A DNA stretch of 64,000 bases from Bacillus sp. SKDU12 (GTDB lineage Bacteria > Bacillota > Bacilli > Bacillales > Bacillaceae): assembly GCF_010093085.1 (NCBI RefSeq), contig NZ_MSRC01000004.1, positions 1-64,000 on the forward strand. The letters are read 5' to 3'. Below the pieces are notes generated by a model that did no database searches, had not been told where the DNA came from, and saw nothing but the letters and a program-made list of their open reading frames with translations. Positions 1-8,708 of the stretch are shown here, in pieces; within the stretch, counting starts at the first letter, position 1; every line of letters starts with the position of its first letter. The translations under genes were made by a program, and so were the position numbers.

Positions 1-45
1 ATACAGTAATACTGAATAGTTCAACCATAAATAACCAAATAAACA

Positions 46-76
46 TAAAAAAACCTGGCTGTACAACACCAGGTTT
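46..76 (-). terminator. Terminator of the yvfRSTU operon
   Basis: Two 8-nt arms (AAACCTGG and CCAGGTTT) flank a 10-nt loop just after the yvfU stop codon and are followed, read on the minus strand, by a T run. This is a typical intrinsic terminator closing the minus-strand operon. Confidence 0.8.
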
Positions 77-79
77 CCA

Positions 80-682
80 TTAAATCCAGCCCTTTTCCTC
101 AGCAATGCTGGCTGCTTCTGTCCGATTTTTCGCATCGAGCTTTTGGATGATGTCTGAGATATAATTTCGAACGGTGCCTTGAGATAGGTAGAGTTCCAGC
201 GTAATATCTTTTGTTGTCTTGCCTAAAGCTGCCAGCCGCAGAATTTCTTGCTCTCTTACAGTAAGCGGATTTTCATCACGCATCATGTTAAACGTCAGCT
301 CAGGGCTGAACACTCGTTTCCCCTTAACACATTTCCGAATGGCGTCGGCCAGATCGTCGATTTCGCCGTCTTTCAGCAGATAGCCATGTACACCTGCTTT
401 GACGGCGCGTTCAAAATAGCCGGGGCGGGCAAAGGTTGTTAAAATAATAACCTTGCTGCCGCAGCCTATTTGCATTAATTCCTCTGCCACATCCAGCCCG
501 CTTCGAATCGGCATTTCAATATCCATGATGCATACATCGGGCTCCAGCTTCAAAATCGCTTTTCGTGCTTCTTCCCCGTTTAATGCTTGTCCGATGACTG
601 TCATATCCTCTTCTAAATCAAGCAGAGCTCCCAAAGCGCCTAGCAGCATTCGCTGGTCCTCAGCAATAAACAGACGAATCAT
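80..682 (-). CDS. yvfU: NarL/DesR-type response regulator YvfU
   Basis: A 200-residue response regulator. The receiver domain fills about residues 1-120, with acidic pocket residues near 8-9, the phosphoacceptor Asp54 (CIMDIEMP) and Lys104 (LLKDG). A LuxR/NarL helix-turn-helix follows at about 135-195 (LTVREQEIL, then GTVRNYISDI). It sits 13 nt after the kinase gene yvfT and ends an operon with the ABC exporter genes yvfRS, so YvfT-YvfU probably control that transporter in the manner of DesK-DesR or LiaSR. The start has a good AGGAGGG ribosome site. The signal sensed is unknown. Confidence 0.93.
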   Translation of the reverse strand: MIRLFIAEDQRMLLGALGALLDLEEDMTVIGQALNGEEARKAILKLEPDVCIMDIEMPIRSGLDVAEELMQIGCGSKVIILTTFARPGYFERAVKAGVHGYLLKDGEIDDLADAIRKCVKGKRVFSPELTFNMMRDENPLTVREQEILRLAALGKTTKDITLELYLSQGTVRNYISDIIQKLDAKNRTEAASIAEEKGWI

Positions 683-695
683 TTCTTTCGCCCTC

Positions 696-1814
696 CTATC
701 CTTCTGCTTTTTTAATAAGGGGAACGGTCAGTGTCACAACCGTTCCGTTATGAGCTGAAAGCGTTAATCCGCCTTCAATGAACATGAGCCGCTCTTCCAT
801 GCCCCGCAGGCCATTCCCAAACGTTTTCTCCTTCACTGCTGCCTTTCCGTCATCTCGTATCATAATCTTCATTTTGTCAGCGAACTTGGTAATGGTGATG
901 GCGCAGTGGGTGGCATTGCTGTGTTTGATGATATTGGTTACAGCTTCCCGCATGCACATGCTGATAATATTTTGCGTGACCGGGGATATTGCTGAAAAGT
1001 CTTCGTCCCCCTCGTATTGAAAGGTAATGTTCCCCGTTCTTAATATGTGCTGAATATTGGCAAGCTCCTCCGTCATCGTGACTGTTCTCATATCAGAAAC
1101 AAGCTCACGAACCTGCTTTAGCGCAGCTCTTGAACTGGTTTCCATTTCTTTGGCCTCAAGCCGGGTCCGTTCTGGATCAGTTGTTGCCAGCCGCTGAATG
1201 AGCTGACTTTTTAATGTGAGCAGTGACAGCGTATGGCCGAGAGTATCGTGAAGATCACGGGCAATTCGGACACGTTCCTCCCTTTTAGAGAGTTCCATTA
1301 TCTGTTCATTGGCTTTCGCAAGCTTAGTTTCGAGTTCAATTCTCCGAAACATAGAACGGATTCCGAATGGAGAAATGAGCATGATGACGAGAAACGGGAA
1401 AACAGAAAGAAGCTCTCGAAACGAAACCGAATTGGCGAGAAATTGATAAAAACATGGAAAAAGCAGCATAAAGATTAAACCGCAGAACGCACGGTGAAAT
1501 TTTGTTTTTTCTTTGTAATAACCAACAAAGTTTGCCGGGAAAAAACCTAAGTAGATATAGGTGATATTGTAAAACACGCTATAGATAAAAATAACCGCCA
1601 TTTGTACGATAAGCCAATATGTAAACGAAGCTCTTCCTACACTGCAGAATAACTGGCGATATGCCATAGCAAAAAAGAGCAGCATGCCATACCCAATCGC
1701 CTGTTTGATGCCTGATTCTTTCAATAAAGTAAGAAACGGCATGATCAAATACACTAGAAAGATATAAGGGAAAAAACCAAATTGCTTTGGGAAAATGGAT
1801 AATGCCTTTTTCAT
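696..1814 (-). CDS. yvfT: DesK-family sensor histidine kinase YvfT
   Basis: A 372-residue membrane sensor kinase. The first ~150 residues hold several hydrophobic segments forming the sensor, with no large extracytoplasmic domain visible. A short coiled linker precedes a HisKA_3 dimerisation region with the phosphoacceptor His189 (ARDLHDTLGH). The ATP-binding domain lies at about 260-370 (N box REAVTNIIKHS, G box GNGLRGMEER). It lies between permease yvfS and regulator yvfU with gaps of 3 and 13 nt, so the four genes form one transcription unit. The ligand is unknown; an all-membrane sensor beside an ABC exporter suggests membrane stress or a transported compound. Confidence 0.93.
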   Translation of the reverse strand: MKKALSIFPKQFGFFPYIFLVYLIMPFLTLLKESGIKQAIGYGMLLFFAMAYRQLFCSVGRASFTYWLIVQMAVIFIYSVFYNITYIYLGFFPANFVGYYKEKTKFHRAFCGLIFMLLFPCFYQFLANSVSFRELLSVFPFLVIMLISPFGIRSMFRRIELETKLAKANEQIMELSKREERVRIARDLHDTLGHTLSLLTLKSQLIQRLATTDPERTRLEAKEMETSSRAALKQVRELVSDMRTVTMTEELANIQHILRTGNITFQYEGDEDFSAISPVTQNIISMCMREAVTNIIKHSNATHCAITITKFADKMKIMIRDDGKAAVKEKTFGNGLRGMEERLMFIEGGLTLSAHNGTVVTLTVPLIKKAEG

Positions 1815-1817
1815 AGA

Positions 1818-2555
1818 TTACACCGCTTCTTGTTTTCTTCGTATATATTTAGATAGTAGCATGAAGAGCATCAAATAAGCGATTAATGTCAGGATATTTT
1901 TCCAGCTCGGACTACCGCCTTGGACAAGTTCCCACGCTCCGCTCCCGAAATGATAAGATGGAAGCCAGCGGCCAATGTTCTGCATAATATTAGGCATGAC
2001 CTCCAATGGCATCCACAGGCCACCGCCTAACGCCAGCAGCATATAAAGCACGTTACTGATTCCAGCTGCTGTCTCTACTTTTCTCATGAGACCGATTAGC
2101 GTGCCTAACGCCAAAAACGGCAATGCGCCAAATAAAATCCACAGGCCGCTTAAGATCCATTCTAATGGTGACAAGGCAATGTCATTGATGATGGCGCCGA
2201 AAAGAAAAATGATAGTAATGGATAAAACATGAATCACACTTTGACCGATCATCTGAGCTGATAAATAGATATGATCCGGAAGAGGCGTAATGCGGATAAA
2301 AGCTGTCCAGCCCTGTGAACGTTCTTGAACCATACGGATTCCAAGCGTCATGATAGAGGAGCCCATCACACTAAAGACAGTCATCGATATTAAATAATGG
2401 GCATCCCACGCGCGTTCATCAGGAACATTGGTATGCACGACATTGGTAAAGAGATAATAAAAGGCAAGCGGCATGATCAGCGACCAAAACACAAAGTACT
2501 TATTCCGAAGCATCCTTTTCATTTCAGCTATGCTTTGCTTCTTCAGCATGTTCAC
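1818..2555 (-). CDS. yvfS: ABC-2 type transporter permease YvfS
   Basis: A 245-residue integral membrane protein with about six transmembrane helices, matching an ABC-2 (DrrB-like) export permease. It follows yvfR directly: the GTG start comes immediately after the yvfR stop and uses an AAGGAGATGA ribosome site inside the end of yvfR, implying translational coupling. An in-frame ATG two codons later is less well spaced. With YvfR it should form an exporter; the substrate cannot be read from the sequence. The YvfT/YvfU pair downstream is the likely regulator. Confidence 0.9.
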   Translation of the reverse strand: MNMLKKQSIAEMKRMLRNKYFVFWSLIMPLAFYYLFTNVVHTNVPDERAWDAHYLISMTVFSVMGSSIMTLGIRMVQERSQGWTAFIRITPLPDHIYLSAQMIGQSVIHVLSITIIFLFGAIINDIALSPLEWILSGLWILFGALPFLALGTLIGLMRKVETAAGISNVLYMLLALGGGLWMPLEVMPNIMQNIGRWLPSYHFGSGAWELVQGGSPSWKNILTLIAYLMLFMLLSKYIRRKQEAV

Positions 2556-3461
2556 TCACATCATCTCCTTGTTTTTATCAGCCAGATGGCGAAATACCTC
2601 ATCAAGCGTTCCTTGCTCAATCCGGATATCGCGTGCATGTATTTTTTCTTGAAAGATCAGCGCTAACACTTTGTCTGTATTTGATGTGTGGATGATGGTT
2701 CTTTGATGCTTTTGGGTCACCCGCTCCACTTCCGGGTGGCGGGACAGCTTGCCCAATGATTCATCTGTATGGAGTGTAAAGGAAACAGACTGTTTTTGGA
2801 TCCTTGAGCGAATCTGCATTGGCGTGTCGTCTGCCACAAGCTGTCCTTTAGCAAAAAATAAAATTCGCTGTGCGGCATCATCTGCTTCCTGTAAATAATG
2901 AGTTGTGAAAATAATGGTTTTTCCTTGTCCCGCCAGGCCATGAACCGTCTGCCAAAATCGTTGTCTTGATGATGTATCCATTCCGACTGTCGGTTCATCA
3001 AAGATAAGAAGCTCCGGATTTCCGGCAAGAGCCAAAGCAAAGCTCAAACGGCGTTTTTGCCCGCCAGATAATTTTTCTGCCTTTGTTTTTAAATCTTCTT
3101 TTGTGAGCGCTGTTAACGAAACGAGTTCTTTCATGGACAATGGATTCGGATAATAGCTTCGGAAGAGTTCGAGAATTTCATTTACCTTCAAGCCCGGCAT
3201 GACACTCACTTCCTGGAGCATTACGCCTATTTTTTCGCGAACCTCTTGATCATCGGGAGCCCGGTTAAATAGCTTGATTTCTCCCTTACTCGGTTTCAGC
3301 AACCCCAGTATCATAGAAATGACAGTCGTCTTCCCTGCCCCATTCGGTCCGAGAATAGCCGCAACTTCTCCTTTTTTGATGTTGAAGCTAACATTGTCTA
3401 CAGCTGTTTTTTGTTGGAATTGTTTTGTCACATGGCTTATTGATACTGCCTCATTCATCAC
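2556..3461 (-). CDS. yvfR: ABC transporter ATP-binding protein YvfR
   Basis: A 301-residue ABC ATPase of the DrrA/CcmA export type. Walker A is at about residues 38-45 (GPNGAGKT), the signature motif is LSGGQKRR, Walker B is ELLIFDEPT, and the switch His is in [12 protein letters not shown]. The last ~70 residues form the extension common in drug and lipid exporters. It is the first gene of the yvfRSTU operon. The start is GTG with AGGAGG seven nt upstream; an adjacent ATG one codon later is equally possible. The substrate is unknown. Confidence 0.92.
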   Translation of the reverse strand: MMNEAVSISHVTKQFQQKTAVDNVSFNIKKGEVAAILGPNGAGKTTVISMILGLLKPSKGEIKLFNRAPDDQEVREKIGVMLQEVSVMPGLKVNEILELFRSYYPNPLSMKELVSLTALTKEDLKTKAEKLSGGQKRRLSFALALAGNPELLIFDEPTVGMDTSSRQRFWQTVHGLAGQGKTIIFTTHYLQEADDAAQRILFFAKGQLVADDTPMQIRSRIQKQSVSFTLHTDESLGKLSRHPEVERVTQKHQRTIIHTSNTDKVLALIFQEKIHARDIRIEQGTLDEVFRHLADKNKEMM

Positions 3462-3666
3462 ATGAGCACCTCCTAATGGCTTATATTAATTGTAAAGTGC
3501 CAGAGAAGCCGTTAGTAGTATGGGGTGTCATGATGACAGGTGACAAATGTCATGTTTTTCCTCAATACATGCGACTGCTATTTACTTTCATAGAAAAGCA
3601 CACTCTTGAAACGGTGAGTGTTATGATATAGTTATTGAATGACTTTCCGGCTGAAAGGAGCCAATC

Positions 3667-4476
3667 ATGAACGAAGCGATTTTGTCTAGAAATAATGTGA
3701 GAGTGAAGGGCAGCGGCGAAACATCTATCATTTTCGCACCTGGTTTTGGCTGTGACCAAAGCGTCTGGAACGCCGTGGTGCCAGCCTTCGAAGAAGATCA
3801 TCAAGTCATTTTATTTGATTATGTCGGGTCGGGCCATTCAGATTTGCGCGCATATGACCTGAATCGGTATCGGACACTTGACGGCTATGCCCAAGATGTT
3901 ATTGATGTTTGCGAAGCTTTAGATTTGGAAGAAACCGTGTTTGTGGGGCACTCTGTCGGAGCTGTGATCGGGATGCTTGCTTCCATCCGCCGTCCGGATC
4001 TTTTTTCCCGTCTGGTGATGGTCGGACCTTCTCCTTGCTATTTGAATGATCCGCCTGAGTATTACGGAGGATTTGAAGAAGAGCAGCTCCTTGGTTTGCT
4101 TGAAATGATGGAGAAAAATTACATAGGCTGGGCAACTGTATTTGCGGGAACTGTTGTGAACCAGCCAAATCGGCCTGAGATTAAGGAAGAACTTGAAAGC
4201 CGTTTTTGTTCTACTGACCCTGTGATTGCCCAACAATTTGCGAAAGCGGCGTTTTTTTCAGATCATCGGACGGAGCTTTCGAAGGTGACCGTTCCCTCTC
4301 TTATTCTCCAATGTGCCGATGATATGATCGCATCAGCGGCAGTGGGCGAGTATATGCATAAGCATCTTCCTTATAGTACACTGATACATATGGAAGCTCG
4401 CGGGCATTGCCCCCACATGAGCCATCCAAATGAAACGATACATCTAATCGGCGACTATTTAAAAGCATACGTGTGA
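3667..4476 (+). CDS. rsbQ: RsbQ alpha/beta hydrolase, sigma-B energy-stress activator
   Basis: A 269-residue alpha/beta-hydrolase. The nucleophile elbow GHSVG contains Ser96, and the remaining triad members correspond to Asp219 (QCADDM) and His247 (RGHCPH), as known for RsbQ. It is required with the phosphatase RsbP to relay energy stress to the sigma-B partner-switch; it is thought to produce or present a small hydrophobic ligand to the PAS domain of RsbP. The gene has a strong GAAAGGAG ribosome site and lies 34 nt before rsbP. The length and order match the known rsbQP operon. Confidence 0.96.
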   Translation: MNEAILSRNNVRVKGSGETSIIFAPGFGCDQSVWNAVVPAFEEDHQVILFDYVGSGHSDLRAYDLNRYRTLDGYAQDVIDVCEALDLEETVFVGHSVGAVIGMLASIRRPDLFSRLVMVGPSPCYLNDPPEYYGGFEEEQLLGLLEMMEKNYIGWATVFAGTVVNQPNRPEIKEELESRFCSTDPVIAQQFAKAAFFSDHRTELSKVTVPSLILQCADDMIASAAVGEYMHKHLPYSTLIHMEARGHCPHMSHPNETIHLIGDYLKAYV

Positions 4477-4510
4477 TCTAGGAACGAAAGGGATAGAGGT
4501 GACCCTCTTA

Positions 4511-5722
4511 ATGGACAAACAATTGATTGATGCACCATGCGGTTTCCTCACCTTGTCAGAAGAGGGTGCGATTCTAGCTGCTAATCGCACCCTTTTCAAG
4601 ATTTTGGATTATGGACCGGAGCAGGTTATCGGCGAGCATCTGAATACGATGTTGACCGTTCCCGCACAGCTTTTCTGCCAGCTTTATTTTTTTCCGCTTT
4701 TGAAACTGGAGCATCATATCGAAGAAATATATATTTCTTTGAAAGCAAGAGACGGCGAAGAAATCCCCGTCCTTGTCAATGCTATTGCGAGAACCGATAG
4801 CGGAGTTTCTGTCTTCGATTGTGTGCTCATTCCGATGCAGAAGAGAAATGAATATGAAAATGAGCTCCTGATAGCGAGAAATGCGGCTCAGGAGGCTTTG
4901 CTCGCCAAACAGAAAGCCAATGCGGAGTTAGAGATTGCCTTGGAAACGCTTAAGGCCAAACAAGAAGAACTGCTTGAGACCAACAAACAAAATCAACAAT
5001 TTAAATCAAATACGAAACGAGAGCTTGAACTCGCCAGAAAGATCCAGAAAAACTCATTGACTGAACCGATTGTAAACGATCAGGTTCAGATTGACGCTTA
5101 TTACAAAGCATCGAGTGAATTGTCGGGTGATCTATACGGGTTTTATCAAATCGATGATCATCGTTATGGCATTATTATTCTTGATGTAATGGGGCACGGG
5201 ATTTCCTCTGCTTTGATTACGATGTCTCTTCACCCTTTGTTTCAGCGCCAGATCACGCAAGGCGCCAGTCCTGTCATAGTCATGAAGGAGTTGGATCGTC
5301 ACCTCCACAGCTTGTTTCAAAATGATGAGGAGGCAAGACATTATTGCACTGCCATTTATCTCGAGATTGATACAGTCCGGCAAAAAATTGATTATGTCAA
5401 TGCAGGGCATCCGCCGGCGTTGTGGCAGGACGGTGACGGAACTCAGCATCCGCTGTACGCTACCTCGCCGCCGATTGGCATGTTTGAAGACACTGTGTTT
5501 CAATCAAACAGCCTTTCATACGAGGAAGGCGGAAGGCTCCTTCTGTATACGGATGGCGTGATGGATCCTACGGCTTCATGTTATTTATTTGATTTATTAA
5601 AAACTCATCCCGATTTGTCTATTGCTGGCCTGAAAGAGAAAATCCTCACATCACTGAACCATCATAAGGAAGCCCATCATCAAAGTGATGATGAATGTTT
5701 TATATTAGTTGATTTGAAATAA
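4511..5722 (+). CDS. rsbP: RsbP PP2C phosphatase with PAS domain
   Basis: A 403-residue energy-stress phosphatase. The PAS domain is at about 1-115 (CGFLTLSEEGAILAANRTLF), a charged coiled coil at about 120-185, and a PP2C-type SpoIIE domain from about 190 to the end with metal-binding acidic motifs (SGDLYG, LDVMGHG, YTDGVMD, DDECF). Family knowledge: it dephosphorylates RsbV to release sigma-B when energy falls. An upstream in-frame GTG at 4499 would add four residues, but it overlaps the AGAGGTGA ribosome site, which is correctly spaced for ATG 4511. Confidence 0.95.
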   Translation: MDKQLIDAPCGFLTLSEEGAILAANRTLFKILDYGPEQVIGEHLNTMLTVPAQLFCQLYFFPLLKLEHHIEEIYISLKARDGEEIPVLVNAIARTDSGVSVFDCVLIPMQKRNEYENELLIARNAAQEALLAKQKANAELEIALETLKAKQEELLETNKQNQQFKSNTKRELELARKIQKNSLTEPIVNDQVQIDAYYKASSELSGDLYGFYQIDDHRYGIIILDVMGHGISSALITMSLHPLFQRQITQGASPVIVMKELDRHLHSLFQNDEEARHYCTAIYLEIDTVRQKIDYVNAGHPPALWQDGDGTQHPLYATSPPIGMFEDTVFQSNSLSYEEGGRLLLYTDGVMDPTASCYLFDLLKTHPDLSIAGLKEKILTSLNHHKEAHHQSDDECFILVDLK

Positions 5723-5917
5723 AATGATCCATGAGATGTGATGCGTCTCATGGATTTTTTGTTTGAGCGTTTCTTCCCTACCACTTACAGGCATTTTATG
5801 GTCATATCCAGCATCCTCCAGCCTACTTATTGCGTTTGCCTGCTTTTGAGCAGAAGGTAGATACGCCCTGAATTGAAGGGACTCAACACAATAACCGCTG
5901 CAAACAACAATTTTCAT
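5705..5917 (-). CDS. Possible small protein (70 aa), unknown
   Basis: A 70-codon frame opening with MKIVVCSGYC, preceded by a strong GAGGAGGG ribosome site about five nt from the ATG. I do not recognise the protein; it is basic with no membrane segment. Its last ~20 codons run through the rsbP terminator hairpin and slightly into the rsbP end, which is odd for a real gene and suggests either an eroded stop codon or a remnant. It fills the short gap where B. subtilis 168 carries the gan operon, as I recall. The ribosome site is the main argument for it. Confidence 0.4.
   Translation of the reverse strand: MKIVVCSGYCVESLQFRAYLPSAQKQANAISRLEDAGYDHKMPVSGREETLKQKIHETHHISWIILFQIN
5728..5760. terminator. 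Terminator after rsbP
   Basis: The arms TCCATGAGA and TCTCATGGA with a 9-nt loop are followed by a T run on the plus strand, six nt after the rsbP stop. On the opposite strand it lies inside the end of the small 5705-5917 reading frame. Confidence 0.85.
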
Positions 5918-6025
5918 GATTCCCTCCTCACTGTATAGTGAAAATTATAGAAAAAAGACTGAACCATTTGCGGCTCAGTCTCAGTTATTCTATTCTGCGG
6001 CGAAATTGCCCGGGAAATGAGTTGG

Positions 6026-6748
6026 TTATTGCACATTTTCCTCGAAATATCTCGAAAGCACATCTTCCACATTTGTTAAATGCGCCAGCATGGCGGCTTC
6101 TGCCTGTGCTCCATCCCTTGCTGCCACTGCCTTGTAAATCCGTTCATGCTCATCGTACAATCGCTGAATGGAGGTCTTCTTGGAAAACAGCCAGATTTTC
6201 CGTGTTTCTCTCATCGTTTCCAGCAGTAATGATGATACGTGGTTCATCAAGTGTTTAAGAAGCTCATTTTGAGAAGCATCAGCCAGTGCCAGATGAAATG
6301 CGAAGTCTGCTTTCTCGCCCAGCTCCCCGTCCGCATCAATGCTGCCCATTTCCTTTAACGCAGCATGAATTCTTTCGAGATTTTCTTCTGTTCTTTTTTC
6401 AGCAGCTAATGACGCCACACCGATTTCAAGCAGTTTTCTGACCTCGAGCAGCTGTTTAACGTCCTCTTTTTTCATGAGAAGGGCGGCTGAGAGCGGCTGA
6501 GAAATTTGATCAAGCTCAAATTCCTTCAGGTATGTGCCTTCTCCTTGTTTCATTTCGACAAGCCCCATCGCTTTTAGTGCAGAAAGTGCTTCACGAACTG
6601 CTGAGCGGCTGACTTGAAAGCTTTCGGAAAGCGCCTGAACTGAGTCCAGTTTATCTCCCGGCTTCAAATCGCCGTTTTTGATCATATCTAATAGCGCATC
6701 CGCCACTTCTTCATATATTTTCTTTGTTTTAATCTGTTTGTATTTCAA
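6026..6748 (-). CDS. lutR: GntR/FadR-family lactate regulator LutR
   Basis: A 240-residue regulator. The N-terminal winged helix at about 10-75 carries the GntR signature (SRSAVREALSALKAMGLVE), and the C-terminal all-helical FCD ligand domain at about 85-220 includes the metal-binding type residues around FAFHLALADAS and HERIYKA. LutR is known to repress the lutABC lactate-oxidation operon and lutP and to affect biofilm and antibiotic genes. It is divergent from lutP with a 228-bp control region that holds a match to the LutR motif. Its own likely -10 (TATAAT on the minus strand) is near 6793-6798. Confidence 0.93.
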   Translation of the reverse strand: MKYKQIKTKKIYEEVADALLDMIKNGDLKPGDKLDSVQALSESFQVSRSAVREALSALKAMGLVEMKQGEGTYLKEFELDQISQPLSAALLMKKEDVKQLLEVRKLLEIGVASLAAEKRTEENLERIHAALKEMGSIDADGELGEKADFAFHLALADASQNELLKHLMNHVSSLLLETMRETRKIWLFSKKTSIQRLYDEHERIYKAVAARDGAQAEAAMLAHLTNVEDVLSRYFEENVQ

Positions 6749-6846
6749 TGCAATTCACCCCGTCACTTGTAGGTCTAGCTGTTTACGATCTATTATACTC
6801 TGTTTTTGGTGACGCCAAAAGATTTTGACAATTTTGTCAAAAAGTC

Positions 6847-6875
6847 TTGTACTTTGATTTTTTTCAAAATATAAT
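6847..6875 (+). promoter_or_regulatory. Sigma-A promoter of lutP
   Basis: TTGTAC at 6847-6852 and a perfect TATAAT at 6870-6875 are separated by exactly 17 nt, about 100 nt before the lutP start. A 20-nt palindrome (TTTTGACAATTTTGTCAAAA) lies just upstream at 6824-6843. Confidence 0.75.
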
Positions 6876-6877
6876 GC

Positions 6878-6900
6878 TAGGTAACTGGTCTTATTACCTA
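6878..6900. promoter_or_regulatory. Inverted repeat just downstream of the lutP -10
   Basis: TAGGTAA and TTACCTA are perfect inverted arms separated by 9 nt, starting two nt after the -10 hexamer of the lutP promoter, that is over the expected transcription start. It is a candidate operator for LutR or another regulator. It does not match the motif I recall for LutR. Confidence 0.45.
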
Positions 6901-6901
6901 A

Positions 6902-6912
6902 TCATCAGATGA
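6902..6912. promoter_or_regulatory. LutR operator candidate
   Basis: TCATC-A-GATGA matches the LutR consensus TCATC-N1-GATGA that I recall from published work. It lies about 27 nt after the lutP -10, a position suited to repression of lutP. Confidence 0.65.
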
Positions 6913-6976
6913 TCACACCACCTTAAGAAACCGCTTACTTAAAAACGCCAGTTTACGTTTCAAGGAGGGGTTTGGG

Positions 6977-8668
6977 ATGCAATGGACACAGGCATATACG
7001 CCTATAGGGGGAAATTTGCTTTTATCAGCGCTTGCCGCACTTGTACCGATTATTTTCTTTTTTTGGGCGCTTGCGGTGAAACGGATGAAGGGGTATACAG
7101 CGGGCTTGTCCACATTGGGAATCGCCCTTATCATTGCTGTATTGGTTTATCGGATGCCGGCGGAAAAAGCGCTGATGTCCGCCACACAGGGAGCCGTATA
7201 CGGGATTTTGCCGATTGGATGGATTATTGTGACATCTGTTTTTTTGTATAAAATCACTGTGAAAACGAGACAGTTTGATATTATTCGCAGTTCTGTTCTC
7301 TCCATTACAGATGACCGCCGGCTACAGGCGCTGCTGATCGCTTTCTCATTCGGGGCTTTTTTAGAGGGAGCAGCCGGCTTCGGAGCGCCGGTCGCCATTT
7401 CTGCCGCGCTGCTGGTCGGTCTCGGCTTTAACCCTCTTTATGCAGCGGGCATTTGTTTGATCGCCAATACGGCACCGGTCGCCTTTGGTGCGATTGGGAT
7501 TCCGATTACAGCCGTAGAAGGGCCGACAGGGATTCCGGCGATGGAGATTTCGCAAATGGTCGGACGCCAGCTGCCATTCTTATCTGTATTTATTCCTCTT
7601 TATCTGCTTATCATTATGAGCGGGTTCAAGAAAGCCTTTGAGGTCTGGCCGGCGATTCTCGTTTCCGGCGTTTCCTTTGCTGTTGTGCAATATCTCAGTT
7701 CCAATTTCTTAGGGCCTGAGCTGCCGGATGTTTTGTCAGCGCTGGTTTCAATGGCTGCGCTAGCTGTTTTTTTGAAATGGTGGAAGCCGAAAACAACATT
7801 TAAGTTTGCAGGTGAACAGGAATCAGCTGCCGCGATTGAAACAACAAAAACGAATGCACCGGTGCCTGCGTACAGCGGCGGAAAGATTTTTAAAGCTTGG
7901 TCGCCATTTCTGCTGCTGACGGTGATCATTTCTATATGGGGCATTCCCTCTGTCAAATCCGCGCTGATTGGACATTATGACGGCTCTGCTGTTTTTTTGA
8001 AGTGGCTGAATGCTGTTGGCGAAAAGCTGACTTTCGCGCCTGGTGTGCCTTTTTTGAACAATCAAATTGTCAATGCTGACGGCGCGCCGATTGAAGCGGT
8101 TTATAAGCTTGAGCTGCTTGGCTCGGCCGGTACAGCGATATTGATTGCCGCGGTGCTGTCAAAATTCGTCACGGGCATTTCGTGGAAAGATTGGGGAGCC
8201 GTTTTTACAGATACGATCCAAGAGTTGAAGTTTCCGATTTTGACCATTGCTTCTGTCGTCGGTTTTGCCTATGTCACCAACTCCTCGGGAATGAGCGCGA
8301 CACTCGGGATGACGCTCGCGCTGACAGGTTCGATGTTCACCTTCTTTTCGCCTGTCCTCGGCTGGCTCGGCGTCTTTATTACCGGCTCGGATACTTCTGC
8401 CAACCTGCTGTTCGGCAATCTGCAGAAAGTCACCGCGTTATCAGTCGGCATGGACCCTGTTCTGTCTGTTGCCGCCAACTCATCGGGCGGTGTCACAGGA
8501 AAAATGATTTCGCCGCAGTCCATTGCGGTGGCATGCGCTGCGGTAGGACTCGCCGGAAAGGAGTCAGACCTTTTCCGCTTTACGATGAAACACAGCCTGT
8601 TTTTGCTGCTGCTCGTTTGTATCATCACCTTTTTGCAGCATCATGTGTTTAGCTGGATGATTCCTTAA
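6977..8668 (+). CDS. lutP: L-lactate permease LutP
   Basis: A 563-residue membrane protein of the LctP/LldP lactate permease family, with some 12-14 hydrophobic segments across its length. Family-typical stretches include the FGAFLEGAAGFGAPVAISAA segment near 120 and ITGSDTSANLLFGN near 470. It takes up L-lactate for oxidation by LutABC, encoded elsewhere. The start has an AAGGAGGGG ribosome site and lies behind a sigma-A promoter with operator-like palindromes. It pairs with the divergent regulator lutR. Length and sequence fit B. subtilis LutP. Confidence 0.95.
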   Translation: MQWTQAYTPIGGNLLLSALAALVPIIFFFWALAVKRMKGYTAGLSTLGIALIIAVLVYRMPAEKALMSATQGAVYGILPIGWIIVTSVFLYKITVKTRQFDIIRSSVLSITDDRRLQALLIAFSFGAFLEGAAGFGAPVAISAALLVGLGFNPLYAAGICLIANTAPVAFGAIGIPITAVEGPTGIPAMEISQMVGRQLPFLSVFIPLYLLIIMSGFKKAFEVWPAILVSGVSFAVVQYLSSNFLGPELPDVLSALVSMAALAVFLKWWKPKTTFKFAGEQESAAAIETTKTNAPVPAYSGGKIFKAWSPFLLLTVIISIWGIPSVKSALIGHYDGSAVFLKWLNAVGEKLTFAPGVPFLNNQIVNADGAPIEAVYKLELLGSAGTAILIAAVLSKFVTGISWKDWGAVFTDTIQELKFPILTIASVVGFAYVTNSSGMSATLGMTLALTGSMFTFFSPVLGWLGVFITGSDTSANLLFGNLQKVTALSVGMDPVLSVAANSSGGVTGKMISPQSIAVACAAVGLAGKESDLFRFTMKHSLFLLLLVCIITFLQHHVFSWMIP

Positions 8669-8692
8669 AAAACCCTCCCGGCCATGGGAGGG
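8667..8692 (-). terminator. Terminator of the 8709-9878 gene
   Basis: The arms CCCTCCC and GGGAGGG surround a 6-nt loop and are followed by six Ts when read on the minus strand. It directly follows the lutP stop codon and may slow convergent transcription. Confidence 0.75.
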
Positions 8693-8708
8693 AATCATGA
8701 TGTCTGTT

